NCBI GenBank assembly: GCA_913062735.1
Contig: CAJXWI010000121.1
Coordinates: 1-7,319 of the forward strand
Length of the DNA: 7,319 bases
Source: an uncultured Arcobacter sp.
GTDB lineage: Bacteria; Campylobacterota; Campylobacteria; Campylobacterales; Arcobacteraceae
Direction of reading: 5' to 3'
Of this stretch, positions 1 to 5,757 are shown piece after piece. How positions within the stretch are numbered: position 1 is the first letter of the stretch; each line of letters begins with the position of its first letter. Both the position numbers and the translations under genes were made by a program. The notes beneath the pieces were generated by a model. The model was given only the letters and a program-made list of their open reading frames with translations, was not told the origin of the DNA and did no database searches.

Positions 1-1
1 A

Positions 2-493
2 AACGAGCAAATAAATAAAGATTTTTATACGCTTGATCCTTTAATAAAAGTAGCCAAAAAAAGAAGCTGTGCTTATATCAGACACAAAGGCTATGATATA
101 AGAGTTAAAAAAACATGGCAGCGTTTAATGGCATTTGCTTATGAAGAAAAACTTACAAGCACTGTACAAATTGGAGTATTTCATGATAATCCTGTTATTA
201 CTCCCTATGAAGATTGCCAATATGTAGCTGCTTTTGAAGTAGATACAACTTTCATTCCAAGAAATTCTATAAGTAAATTTGAAATAGAAGAGTCTTTATG
301 TGCAATTTTTCATTATGAAGGTGTTTATGGAGATGTAACCAAATTAATGGTCTATATTTACAATTTTTGGTTACCCTCCAGTGGTTACGAAGCAAAAACC
401 CTACCTGCTTACGCGATTTATGATAAAAATCATTTTTTAGATAACAACAAAGATTTTATCTTAGATTTTTATGTTCCAATTTCTGTCGTTTAG
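2..493 (+). CDS. AraC-family regulator, C-terminal GyrI-like effector-binding domain (5' end outside window)
   Basis: The frame is open from the window edge, so 163 C-terminal codons are present and the true start lies upstream; the ATG at 128 is internal. The visible part matches the GyrI-like (AraC effector-binding) domain. It has CAYIRHKGYD followed by an aromatic-rich helix (KKTWQRLMAFAYE), then the central GVFHDNPVITPYEDCQY strand-loop seen in this family as 'DNP-x-ITP-x-x-x-CRY'. The C-terminal TKLMVYIYNFWLPSSGYEAK helix-loop comes before the last strands. Full-length relatives carry two N-terminal AraC helix-turn-helix motifs; none is in the window, so DNA binding is inferred from family architecture only. 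Such proteins bind small amphipathic or drug-like ligands in the GyrI pocket and act as cytoplasmic transcription regulators. The gene ends convergently with the kinase at 627. A stand-alone GyrI-like protein cannot be excluded. Confidence 0.82.
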   Translation, partial: NEQINKDFYTLDPLIKVAKKRSCAYIRHKGYDIRVKKTWQRLMAFAYEEKLTSTVQIGVFHDNPVITPYEDCQYVAAFEVDTTFIPRNSISKFEIEESLCAIFHYEGVYGDVTKLMVYIYNFWLPSSGYEAKTLPAYAIYDKNHFLDNNKDFILDFYVPISVV

Positions 494-626
494 TTTTATT
501 TAAAAGTAGATTTCTCCTCTTTATAACAGAAACACTATATAAATCAAAAGTAGCGATTTCTTTTCTCATATAATAAGAAGTAACAATATGAAGGACTGTA
601 GGTACTATAGGGATAAGACAATTCTT

Positions 627-2537
627 TTAGGACAAGGGAAACTCGACTGTAAACAAAGCACCTTTAAAAGTACTTCCTTTATACTCGTAGCTTGTATTCT
701 CCACGATTAAAGATCCTTTCATATGGCGTGTTATTATCTCTTGCGACATGTATAAGCCAATACCTGTTCCTTGGCTTTTATGTTTTGTAGTAAAATAAGG
801 CTCAAAAACTCTTTTGATTATTTCTTTATCTATTCCCTTTGCATTGTCCTTAATTTTTATTATGACCTTATTTTCTTTTTTATAAATATCAATAAATATG
901 TATCGTTTAGTATTTTCACACTGCAACAAAGCATCTTTTGCATTATTTAATATATTTAATAAGACTTGTAACAGTCCTCGCTCAGAGTTCATAATAGATA
1001 TATCTTCTATGTTCTCAATAATTTCAATTTCATAGTCTTTAAATTGAAAGGAAAGAAGTCCATATATTTTTTTTATACTGTTTTTTAGAACAAACTCATT
1101 TTTTTCATTATCTGGCTTAAAAAAATCACTAAAATCATCAATGGTTTGAGATAAATGCTGAGAAGAAGAAGAGATACTAGAAATAGCTTCTTCCAAAAAT
1201 TCATCGCTTAGAAGATTCATCTCTTTATATATTTTAATACCACTACTAGCTGTTGTAATGACAGATAAAGGCTGTCGCCATTGATGGGCAATATTTTCCA
1301 TCATCTCTCCCATAGATGCAAGCTTAGATTTCTGAGATAATAAGTCATGTTGTTGTTTATTTTCTTCAATATGTTTTTTAATGCTGTCATTATACGTTTT
1401 GAATTTTTGTTCAATTACTCTTGAAATATAAAAAGACAAAATCAGTAAAATCAAGGTAAAAAGTGATGTAACTTTAAGCAGTCTGTTCAAATTCTCATTG
1501 TAGTTGTTTGTCAGAATTTCTTTTTCTTTATCAACTACAATATTCATATCATCTTCGTAAAAACCTGTACTTATTGTCCATCCCCAGCTAGGTATTGTTT
1601 TAAAATATATTATTTTTAAAGATGTTTTTGTGCTACCTGGCTTAAAAAAATGTAAATCAAGATACCCCTCTTTTTTTGCGATAAGCTTTTTTATCTTTTC
1701 AAGGGAAGTGCTATCGTTCATATCTCTTAACTCTTGTAAGGCATTTTTCCCTATTAAATCTTTGTTTATATGACTTAAATAATTGTCGTTTTTGTCTGTC
1801 ACTATAAAATAACTGTTATTACCAAATTTAAGTTTTTCAACTTGTGAGAGTACTTTTTTTTGTATGTCTCTTGAAAAATCTTCAACGTATTCTCCTGTTC
1901 CTAAAAACCAATCCAGTTCGTAAATATTTTTTACAAAACCAATCTTTTTGTATTCTCTTAAATCACCTTTTGTTTTTCTCCAATACCATTGTTGGTAGGA
2001 TTCATCTTTCTCTTTTAACAAAGAAATAGATTCTCTTAATACAAAGGTACCTTTTGTATCTTTATAATTTATAAGATTTTTGCCTTCTAATTTTGGAATA
2101 AGAGGGTGTATTATATTCGTAGCTTTTTTATCATACACAAAAAAGTAGCCTCTGTTATTGTTAAATCGAATATCTTTTAATGTTGTTCTGATCATTAACG
2201 TTAATTCTTTTTTTGTATGTGTATTTTCATATTCTTTGTATATATTTTGTATGATAGTGTGAGCTTCGTGAACTCGTCCTATAAGTGTTTTTTTTAGATT
2301 TTTTTCTGTATCTGTTTGTTCTTGAATAATATAGTCATAAAGATTATCAATTTGCTCTTTGATTAATATCTTTTTTTGTTTAATGAACTCTATTTCAGTA
2401 TTTTTTTTAATGCTCTCAAAATCAGTTTTATTTTTATTATATAAAAATGTCGTAACAATAAGAGAAAAGAATAAGACCAAAGAAGGCAATGCATATTTAA
2501 TTACATTTAATAATTGTTGTTCGTTTTTATATTCCAT
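627..2537 (-). CDS. Membrane sensor histidine kinase with double Cache sensor
   Basis: A 636-residue hybrid-free histidine kinase. TM1 is at about residues 13-33. A periplasmic region of about 320 residues holds two Cache-type repeats: about 125-220 (RGYFFVYD, then HP-x-x-P-x-LEGKN, closing with WFLGTGEY) and about 238-335 (NSYFIVTD, then SHINKDLIGKN, closing with WGWTISTGFYEDD). TM2 is at about 356-374, followed by a short charged linker. The phosphoacceptor box is at about 405-425 with His418 in AHQWRQPLS. The ATPase domain has the N box (NILNNAKDAL, about 528-537), G1 box (DNAKGID, 564-570), F box (FEPYFTTK, 578-585) and G2 box (GTGIGLYM, 590-597). All residues needed for autophosphorylation look intact. 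The Cache pair suggests sensing of a small extracellular ligand such as an organic acid; the ligand cannot be read from sequence. No response regulator lies on either side, so it is an orphan here. The ATG at 2537 has no clear Shine-Dalgarno; a 14-base palindrome fills that position. Confidence 0.95.
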   Translation of the reverse strand: MEYKNEQQLLNVIKYALPSLVLFFSLIVTTFLYNKNKTDFESIKKNTEIEFIKQKKILIKEQIDNLYDYIIQEQTDTEKNLKKTLIGRVHEAHTIIQNIYKEYENTHTKKELTLMIRTTLKDIRFNNNRGYFFVYDKKATNIIHPLIPKLEGKNLINYKDTKGTFVLRESISLLKEKDESYQQWYWRKTKGDLREYKKIGFVKNIYELDWFLGTGEYVEDFSRDIQKKVLSQVEKLKFGNNSYFIVTDKNDNYLSHINKDLIGKNALQELRDMNDSTSLEKIKKLIAKKEGYLDLHFFKPGSTKTSLKIIYFKTIPSWGWTISTGFYEDDMNIVVDKEKEILTNNYNENLNRLLKVTSLFTLILLILSFYISRVIEQKFKTYNDSIKKHIEENKQQHDLLSQKSKLASMGEMMENIAHQWRQPLSVITTASSGIKIYKEMNLLSDEFLEEAISSISSSSQHLSQTIDDFSDFFKPDNEKNEFVLKNSIKKIYGLLSFQFKDYEIEIIENIEDISIMNSERGLLQVLLNILNNAKDALLQCENTKRYIFIDIYKKENKVIIKIKDNAKGIDKEIIKRVFEPYFTTKHKSQGTGIGLYMSQEIITRHMKGSLIVENTSYEYKGSTFKGALFTVEFPLS

Positions 2538-2539
2538 TA

Positions 2540-2553
2540 TTAAGTATACTTAA
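2540..2553. promoter_or_regulatory. 14-base perfect palindrome abutting the kinase start; possible operator or -10
   Basis: TTAAGTATACTTAA is a perfect palindrome ending two bases upstream of the kinase ATG on the minus strand. On that strand it contains TATACT (2548 down to 2543), five of six matches to a -10 hexamer, which would put transcription start at or next to the ATG. No -35 hexamer is seen, as is common for the Campylobacterota housekeeping sigma factor. It could be a regulator-binding site overlapping the promoter, or a chance AT-rich palindrome. Confidence 0.35.
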
Positions 2554-2708
2554 ATACCATATGTTTTTATTATTTTTTTAAATTAACTTCTATCACAAAC
2601 TAAAACAGATGATTCTAAAATAGAATTTCTAAAAATTTCTAGCCTTAGGTTCTATTAAATTAAACACAATACTAATGTTTTAGATACGTGATTTACTAAT
2701 TACGAACA

Positions 2709-3179
2709 ATGCCCTTTTTATTTATGTTAGACTTTACTATGAAAACAAAAATATATGCTTACTCTTTAGTATTTTTACAATTTTTCCTTATCCTTATACT
2801 CTTAAGCATAAATGAATCCATTTTTACTAAACCCCTCTCACTTGTTATTTTTATACTGGGCCTAAGTTTTGGTATTTATACTCTTTTATTTAACAAATTA
2901 TCAAACTTTAATATCTCTCCTTTAATAAAAAAAGATTCCAATTTAATTACAAATGGTGCGTATAAATATGTACGTCATCCCATGTATTTTTCTCTTTTAT
3001 TAATGTTATTCGCTGTTATATCAGCAGACATAAGTCCAGAAAACATTGTCTTATATCTATTCTTGATTGGAGTGCTTTCTTTAAAAGCTAAGAAAGAGGA
3101 AGATTTATGGATGTGTGAAAACTCAAAATACAAAGAATACAAGAAACAAACAAAAATGTTTATTCCCTTTATTTTGTAA
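2709..3179 (+). CDS. Small membrane methyltransferase of the PEMT/ICMT type
   Basis: A 156-residue polytopic protein with hydrophobic segments at about residues 15-33, 42-60, 92-107 and 112-126. It carries the family signature G-A-Y-K-Y-V-R-H-P-M-Y (83-93), which forms part of the S-adenosylmethionine pocket. After the last helix come the paired acidic residues E130-E131 and the C-terminal K-Y-K-E-Y motif of this fold. Relatives (isoprenylcysteine carboxyl methyltransferase and phospholipid N-methyltransferase families) methylate lipid-like substrates at the membrane. Bacterial copies of this length mostly have no proven substrate, so the reaction here is inferred only to class level. Three in-frame ATGs (2709, 2724, 2739) lie close together and none has a good Shine-Dalgarno; the one at 2739 (MKTKIYAYSL) gives the more usual N-terminus just before TM1. 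It is transcribed divergently from the histidine kinase across a 171-base gap. Confidence 0.85.
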   Translation: MPFLFMLDFTMKTKIYAYSLVFLQFFLILILLSINESIFTKPLSLVIFILGLSFGIYTLLFNKLSNFNISPLIKKDSNLITNGAYKYVRHPMYFSLLLMLFAVISADISPENIVLYLFLIGVLSLKAKKEEDLWMCENSKYKEYKKQTKMFIPFIL

Positions 3180-3501
3180 GTTTTATTGTAATTATTTTAA
3201 GGAGAAACCTCTTTTATAAAAAGTAAAGATTCATTTGCAGGGGTATAATTCATAGTAGAAAGCAATAAATCTACACTTAAAACTGGAAGGAAAATTAAGA
3301 CGTATTATATTAAAATAAAATATAATATGTAGTTGACTCTCCTAAAAGATATACTCAAATGAAAAATACCATATATAAAAATATTAAGCAAAGATCAAAA
3401 ACTAGTAGATCTGCAATATTAAAGTATTGATCTTTAATAAACATGCATTACCCCCTCGCGAGTATTTTAAGAGAATGTACTATTATATAGGAAGGTATTA
3501 G
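3180..3501. other. 322-base intergenic region without a gene
   Basis: No convincing coding frame is visible on either strand. It holds an AAGGAGA at about 3199-3205 with no suitable start codon after it, a nested inverted repeat at 3390-3435, an isolated GC-rich patch (CCCCCTCGCGAG, 3451-3462) with the 8-base palindrome CTCGCGAG (3455-3462), and the Shine-Dalgarno of the next gene at 3489-3495. The length and the repeats fit an untranslated leader and regulatory region for the SemiSWEET-like gene, but no promoter can be assigned firmly. Confidence 0.5.
3390..3435. repeat. Inverted repeat with 9-base arms upstream of the SemiSWEET-like gene
   Basis: Arms AAAGATCAA (3390-3398) and TTGATCTTT (3427-3435) are perfect complements separated by 28 bases. 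Within the loop AGATC (3407-3411) can pair instead with GATCT (3429-3433), so two alternative folds share the right arm. This could be an operator or a leader hairpin about 70 bases ahead of the start codon. No known riboswitch class is recognised. Confidence 0.35.
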
Positions 3502-3786
3502 ATGAAAAAATTAATTAACGCAACACAAGTAGGCTCTGATAAACAGTGGGATTTTGCTGGAACGCTTTTTGGTTTGATAGCTAGTGCAGCTATATTGAGC
3601 CAACTAATAAGTGAATTTCAAAGAGAAAGTGAAAGTAGCTTATCTTTTGCATTTGTATTTGGATTCTTATTAGTTTATGCATTTTGGTTTTTCTATGGTT
3701 TGAGGTTTAATCGACCAGCTATAATTATTGCAAATTTCATTGCCCTTAGTTTACAATTGACTCTTTTAGTGGTTATTTTAATTTAA
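3502..3786 (+). CDS. SemiSWEET-like small sugar transporter (PQ-loop/MtN3 fold)
   Basis: A 94-residue protein with three membrane helices: about 17-37, 48-67 and 73-93. This is the size and topology of bacterial SemiSWEETs, which work as dimers to move sugars across the inner membrane. The core pattern agrees with the family: a helix-1 ending with Q34 at the PQ position, FWFFYGL (61-67) closing helix 2, then a short loop with P72 and IIIANFIAL in helix 3. Trp62 and Asn78 sit 16 residues apart, the same spacing as the substrate-pocket Trp and Asn described for SemiSWEET structures (W48/N64 in the Leptospira protein, from memory). The usual Pro before Gln34 is Ser here, so the helix-1 proline hinge is altered. 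The start is firm: AGGAAGG at 3489-3495 lies six bases before the ATG. The substrate is unknown, and a PQ-loop protein of other function remains possible. Confidence 0.78.
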   Translation: MKKLINATQVGSDKQWDFAGTLFGLIASAAILSQLISEFQRESESSLSFAFVFGFLLVYAFWFFYGLRFNRPAIIIANFIALSLQLTLLVVILI

Positions 3787-3874
3787 TGAAGTAAAGACTT
3801 ATTGACAAAACCTTTTTAATTTAATTATCGTGAGCACAAAATTCAAGCACTAAAATAGTAGAAAAAAAAAGAAA

Positions 3875-3984
3875 CTTTGGATGTATTAAATTCCCAATAG
3901 TAATAAAGGTGCCAGTCCCCTTTATTTTTAAAAGTCTTCCTCTAATTTACAATCCTTCTATCTTTGGATATATTAAATTCACAA
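3875..3984. repeat. Pair of 23-base direct repeats, 21/23 identical
   Basis: Copies lie at 3875-3897 and 3962-3984. Both begin CTTTGGAT and share TATTAAATTC; they differ at two positions (G/A and C/A). The period is 87 bases. The flanks of the two copies are unrelated, so this is not a simple recent tandem duplication. The interval between them contains the hairpin at 3902-3926. Possible roles are paired binding sites or the scars of a small mobile palindromic unit. Confidence 0.6.
3902..3926. repeat. REP-like hairpin, possibly also the terminator of the SemiSWEET-like gene
   Basis: AATAAAGG (3902-3909) pairs perfectly with CCTTTATT (3919-3926) around a nine-base loop (TGCCAGTCC). A T-rich run follows on the plus strand (TTTTTA, 3925-3930). 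The GC-containing GGTGCCAGTCCCC core in an AT-rich background resembles short palindromic units associated with Y1-type REP transposases, judged from memory. It lies 116 bases after the SemiSWEET-like stop codon, and the stem is AT-rich, so termination would be weak. Confidence 0.45.
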
Positions 3985-4032
3985 GTGAGGTTTTGACAAG
4001 TTTTCAATGTCAATAAATATTAGTTTTTAGAG

Positions 4033-4060
4033 TATCCCTCTCTTTTGAAGAGAGGGTATA
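4033..4060 (-). terminator. Strong hairpin at the 3' end of the secreted-protein gene
   Basis: CCCTCTCTT (4036-4044) and AAGAGAGGG (4048-4056) form a perfect nine-base stem with a three-base loop; three more pairs are possible outside it past a one-base bulge. The hairpin begins a few bases after the TAG stop (4064-4066) of the minus-strand gene. There is no U-run after it in that direction; the plus-strand side (CTCTATTTTAATTT) is more T-rich. It may therefore act as a 3'-stabilising or bidirectional structure rather than a classic terminator. Confidence 0.55.
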
Positions 4061-4063
4061 TCT

Positions 4064-4528
4064 CTATTTTAATTTAAAGCTTTGAACAGAATCTATAAGC
4101 TCTTTTGAATATTGTTTCCATTGCTTTTTTAAGGCTGTAGCAGTTATTAAATAATATGAATTGTCTTTCTTATGTGCTATCCCATACCAATGCATTTCTG
4201 TTTTAAACTTTCCAAATTTTCCAGAATATTCGAAAATTATTCTATTGTTTTCTATTTGATTATAAAGAACATTTAACTTCTCTTTTTTAAATTGATTTTC
4301 TGTTATCTCTTGATATTCTTCTAATGTACCTGAATAAGATTGTTTAATGATATTTATATTGGGAGAAAATTTATCTGAAGATGGTAAGTACATTATTCCC
4401 ATAATTGAAGTATCTTTCTTAATTTCTAAACTTTTAATTGTAAATATATTTGTCTCATACTTGTTTTCAGCAGATAGTGTACTTAACATAATACTTACTG
4501 CCAGAATAATTTTTATTAATTTTTTCAT
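4064..4528 (-). CDS. Secreted PsbP/DUF1795-like protein of unknown function
   Basis: A 154-residue protein with a classic Sec signal peptide: MKK, hydrophobic core ILAVSIMLSTL, then L-S-A before Glu21, giving a mature periplasmic protein of about 134 residues. It has no lipobox cysteine. The mature part reads like the Mog1/PsbP (DUF1795, DcrB-like) fold. SIMGIMYLP is an early strand, FSPNINIIKQSYSGTLEEY (54-72) is the typical 'PNINV...GTLEEY' region, and YYLITATALKKQW (125-137) with a closing helix SKELIDSVQSF ends the domain. Members of this fold bind ligands or partners and most bacterial ones are uncharacterised, so no function is assigned. The start is supported by AAGGA ten bases upstream (4539-4543 on the minus strand) and a -10-like TATTAT at 4563-4558. 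A strong hairpin follows the stop, so it is probably monocistronic. Confidence 0.8.
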   Translation of the reverse strand: MKKLIKIILAVSIMLSTLSAENKYETNIFTIKSLEIKKDTSIMGIMYLPSSDKFSPNINIIKQSYSGTLEEYQEITENQFKKEKLNVLYNQIENNRIIFEYSGKFGKFKTEMHWYGIAHKKDNSYYLITATALKKQWKQYSKELIDSVQSFKLK

Positions 4529-4557
4529 AATTTCAATTTCCTTTTTCTTTAAGCTCT

Positions 4558-4563
4558 ATAATA
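4558..4563 (-). promoter_or_regulatory. Candidate -10 element for the secreted-protein gene
   Basis: On the minus strand TATTAT (five of six matches to TATAAT) lies 30 bases before the ATG and would give a leader of about 22 bases that includes the Shine-Dalgarno AAGGA. No clear -35 hexamer is seen. Confidence 0.35.
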
Positions 4564-4759
4564 TTGTTGATATTGCATTAAACCATAGCACATGACTTTG
4601 AATACTTATATTTTTAGCTGTGCTAATATTAAAGCTATTCACTTGTTTTTCTCATAAATACTATTCTTTCCGTTTGATACGTAGATTTACTTTATATTTG
4701 TTCCTACACATGAGTCAAATTCCCCAGTAAGGATTAAGATGTATGTTCCATTTCCTTGA

Positions 4760-5518
4760 TTATACGAGAGACGTAATCTGATGCTTATAAAATATTTTAT
4801 GATTATAAATAGATAAAACTACAGATAGTACTAATATTAATATTGATAAAGACATTGAATACTCATAGTCCATATCTAAACTATCAGTAGCTAGTATTAG
4901 TATAATAACTAAAGTAAAAAACGTAAATAAACTATTAAAAGTTGCGTATATAAATTTAATAAATTTTGAATTAAGTGAGGATGAAAAATTGAAAACTAGA
5001 TAGATTGAACAACTAATTTGAAGAAAGAGTATTGATACATATAAAGGCATAGATATGACTCCTAAGTTAAAATCATTGTCGGGAATTAAAAATATTGAAG
5101 AAAGAAAAAAAGACAAATTCATTGCACAAATAAAGAAAAATACTTTAAAAATTTCTTGAAATACATGATTATTTGAAGACACTATATATAAAATAGGAAA
5201 TAAAATAATTGACGTAAGCAAAAATATGAAACTTTCAAATGGAACTATCGTGTTAGTGGGCATTTTAAAGCCCATCAATATTATTGTTTGACTAATTGCA
5301 AAGACGTAATATACTAAACAAATAATTTTTATTTGAAGTTGATACTTTTTTGGATTAAAATATACAAATGTAAATAAAATTATAGATGAACTTAAAAACA
5401 ATATTGAAGAGTAATAATTGCTATTTTCAAAATTTTTGATAAAAACTGAAAATAATACAGTTAAAAATCCAACTAAGGAAAGATATAATAAATAATTATT
5501 GTGTAATATATTTTTGAT
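4760..5518 (-). CDS. Polytopic membrane protein of unknown function, probable ATC start
   Basis: No family is recognised. From 5518 the frame encodes 252 residues with about eight hydrophobic segments: about 9-27, 38-54, 65-84, 94-113, 122-142, 151-172, 188-208 and 219-236. There are few charges, and no soluble domain or catalytic motif. The topology recalls the membrane sensor modules that precede GGDEF or kinase domains, but nothing follows; that comparison is inference. The first canonical start codon is TTG at 5401 (213 residues), which has no Shine-Dalgarno and would remove the first helix. The frame stays open up to a TAA at 5540-5542. The added 39 codons encode a helix (YLLYLSLVGFLTVLFSVFI) in keeping with the rest. 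ATC at 5518-5516 is followed by AAA AAT, a typical gene start, and is preceded by AAAAAGG with a six-base spacer. A TATAAT lies just upstream at 5544-5539. The choice of ATC is inference. It is divergent from the small ORF at 5584. Confidence 0.7.
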   Translation of the reverse strand: MKNILHNNYLLYLSLVGFLTVLFSVFIKNFENSNYYSSILFLSSSIILFTFVYFNPKKYQLQIKIICLVYYVFAISQTIILMGFKMPTNTIVPFESFIFLLTSIILFPILYIVSSNNHVFQEIFKVFFFICAMNLSFFLSSIFLIPDNDFNLGVISMPLYVSILFLQISCSIYLVFNFSSSLNSKFIKFIYATFNSLFTFFTLVIILILATDSLDMDYEYSMSLSILILVLSVVLSIYNHKIFYKHQITSLV

Positions 5519-5538
5519 GTGTAGCCTTTTTCTTTTAA

Positions 5539-5546
5539 ATTATAAT
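5539..5546. promoter_or_regulatory. Back-to-back -10 elements of two divergent genes
   Basis: ATTATAAT contains a perfect TATAAT on the plus strand (5541-5546), 43 bases before the TTG of the small ORF. It also contains a perfect TATAAT on the minus strand (5544-5539), 21 bases before the proposed ATC start of the membrane protein. No good -35 is visible for either. The overlap means the two promoters would compete for polymerase. Confidence 0.45.
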
Positions 5547-5583
5547 ATCAATGGCAAAAGTCTTTCTTTCAAGGAGGAACTTA

Positions 5584-5700
5584 TTGAGTTTATCAATAGC
5601 CTTCCTACCAAATATACTTCTATTTCATGGAAATATCTTTACAGTAATAGATAATGAATTTCATCATTTAGTTATTCCAATTTATTTAGTTTTAATATGA
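5584..5700 (+). CDS. Small hydrophobic ORF with strong Shine-Dalgarno and TTG start
   Basis: AAGGAGG (5571-5577) is a near-perfect Shine-Dalgarno with a six-base spacer (AACTTA) to TTG at 5584, and a perfect TATAAT lies upstream at 5541-5546. The frame gives 38 residues beginning (M)SLSIAFLPNILLFHG and ending LVIPIYLVLI before TGA (5698-5700). It is rich in Leu, Ile and Phe with two hydrophobic stretches, so a membrane peptide is likely. No family is recognised. After the TGA the same frame continues with eleven residues, PFYFNPIMSN and a preceding position, to TAA at 5731, in the same aromatic/hydrophobic style. The TGA may therefore be a recent nonsense change in a gene of about 50 codons. 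Translation signals are the main support; conservation is untested. Confidence 0.45.
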   Translation: MSLSIAFLPNILLFHGNIFTVIDNEFHHLVIPIYLVLI

Positions 5701-5728
5701 CCGTTTTATTTTAATCCAATCATGTCTA

Positions 5729-5757
5729 ATTAAAAAAGAAGGCCTATTATTTTTAAT
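5729..5757 (+). terminator. Weak AT-rich hairpin after the small ORF
   Basis: ATTAAAAA (5729-5736) pairs with TTTTTAAT (5750-5757) around a 13-base loop containing AGGCCT. Its position directly after the second in-frame stop (TAA, 5731-5733) of the small ORF suits a terminator, but the stem has no G-C pairs. Confidence 0.3.

Noticed and set aside
502..573. Imperfect repeat AAAAGTA...GATTTCT in the gap between the regulator and the kinase
   Set aside because: The match is short, gapped and AT-rich, so chance is an adequate explanation.
588..710. 40-codon plus-strand frame starting ATG AAG GAC TGT
   Set aside because: It runs antisense into the kinase 3' end, lacks a convincing Shine-Dalgarno and has no recognisable pattern.
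1844..2029. 61-codon plus-strand frame inside the kinase
   Set aside because: Antisense shadow of a certain coding region, with no ribosome binding site.
2359..2553. 64-codon plus-strand frame across the kinase 5' end
   Set aside because: Antisense shadow of TM1 and linker codons; its hydrophobicity comes from the opposite strand.
4347..4595. 82-codon plus-strand frame opposite the secreted-protein gene
   Set aside because: The minus-strand gene has a signal peptide, Shine-Dalgarno and fold-like pattern; this frame has none of these.
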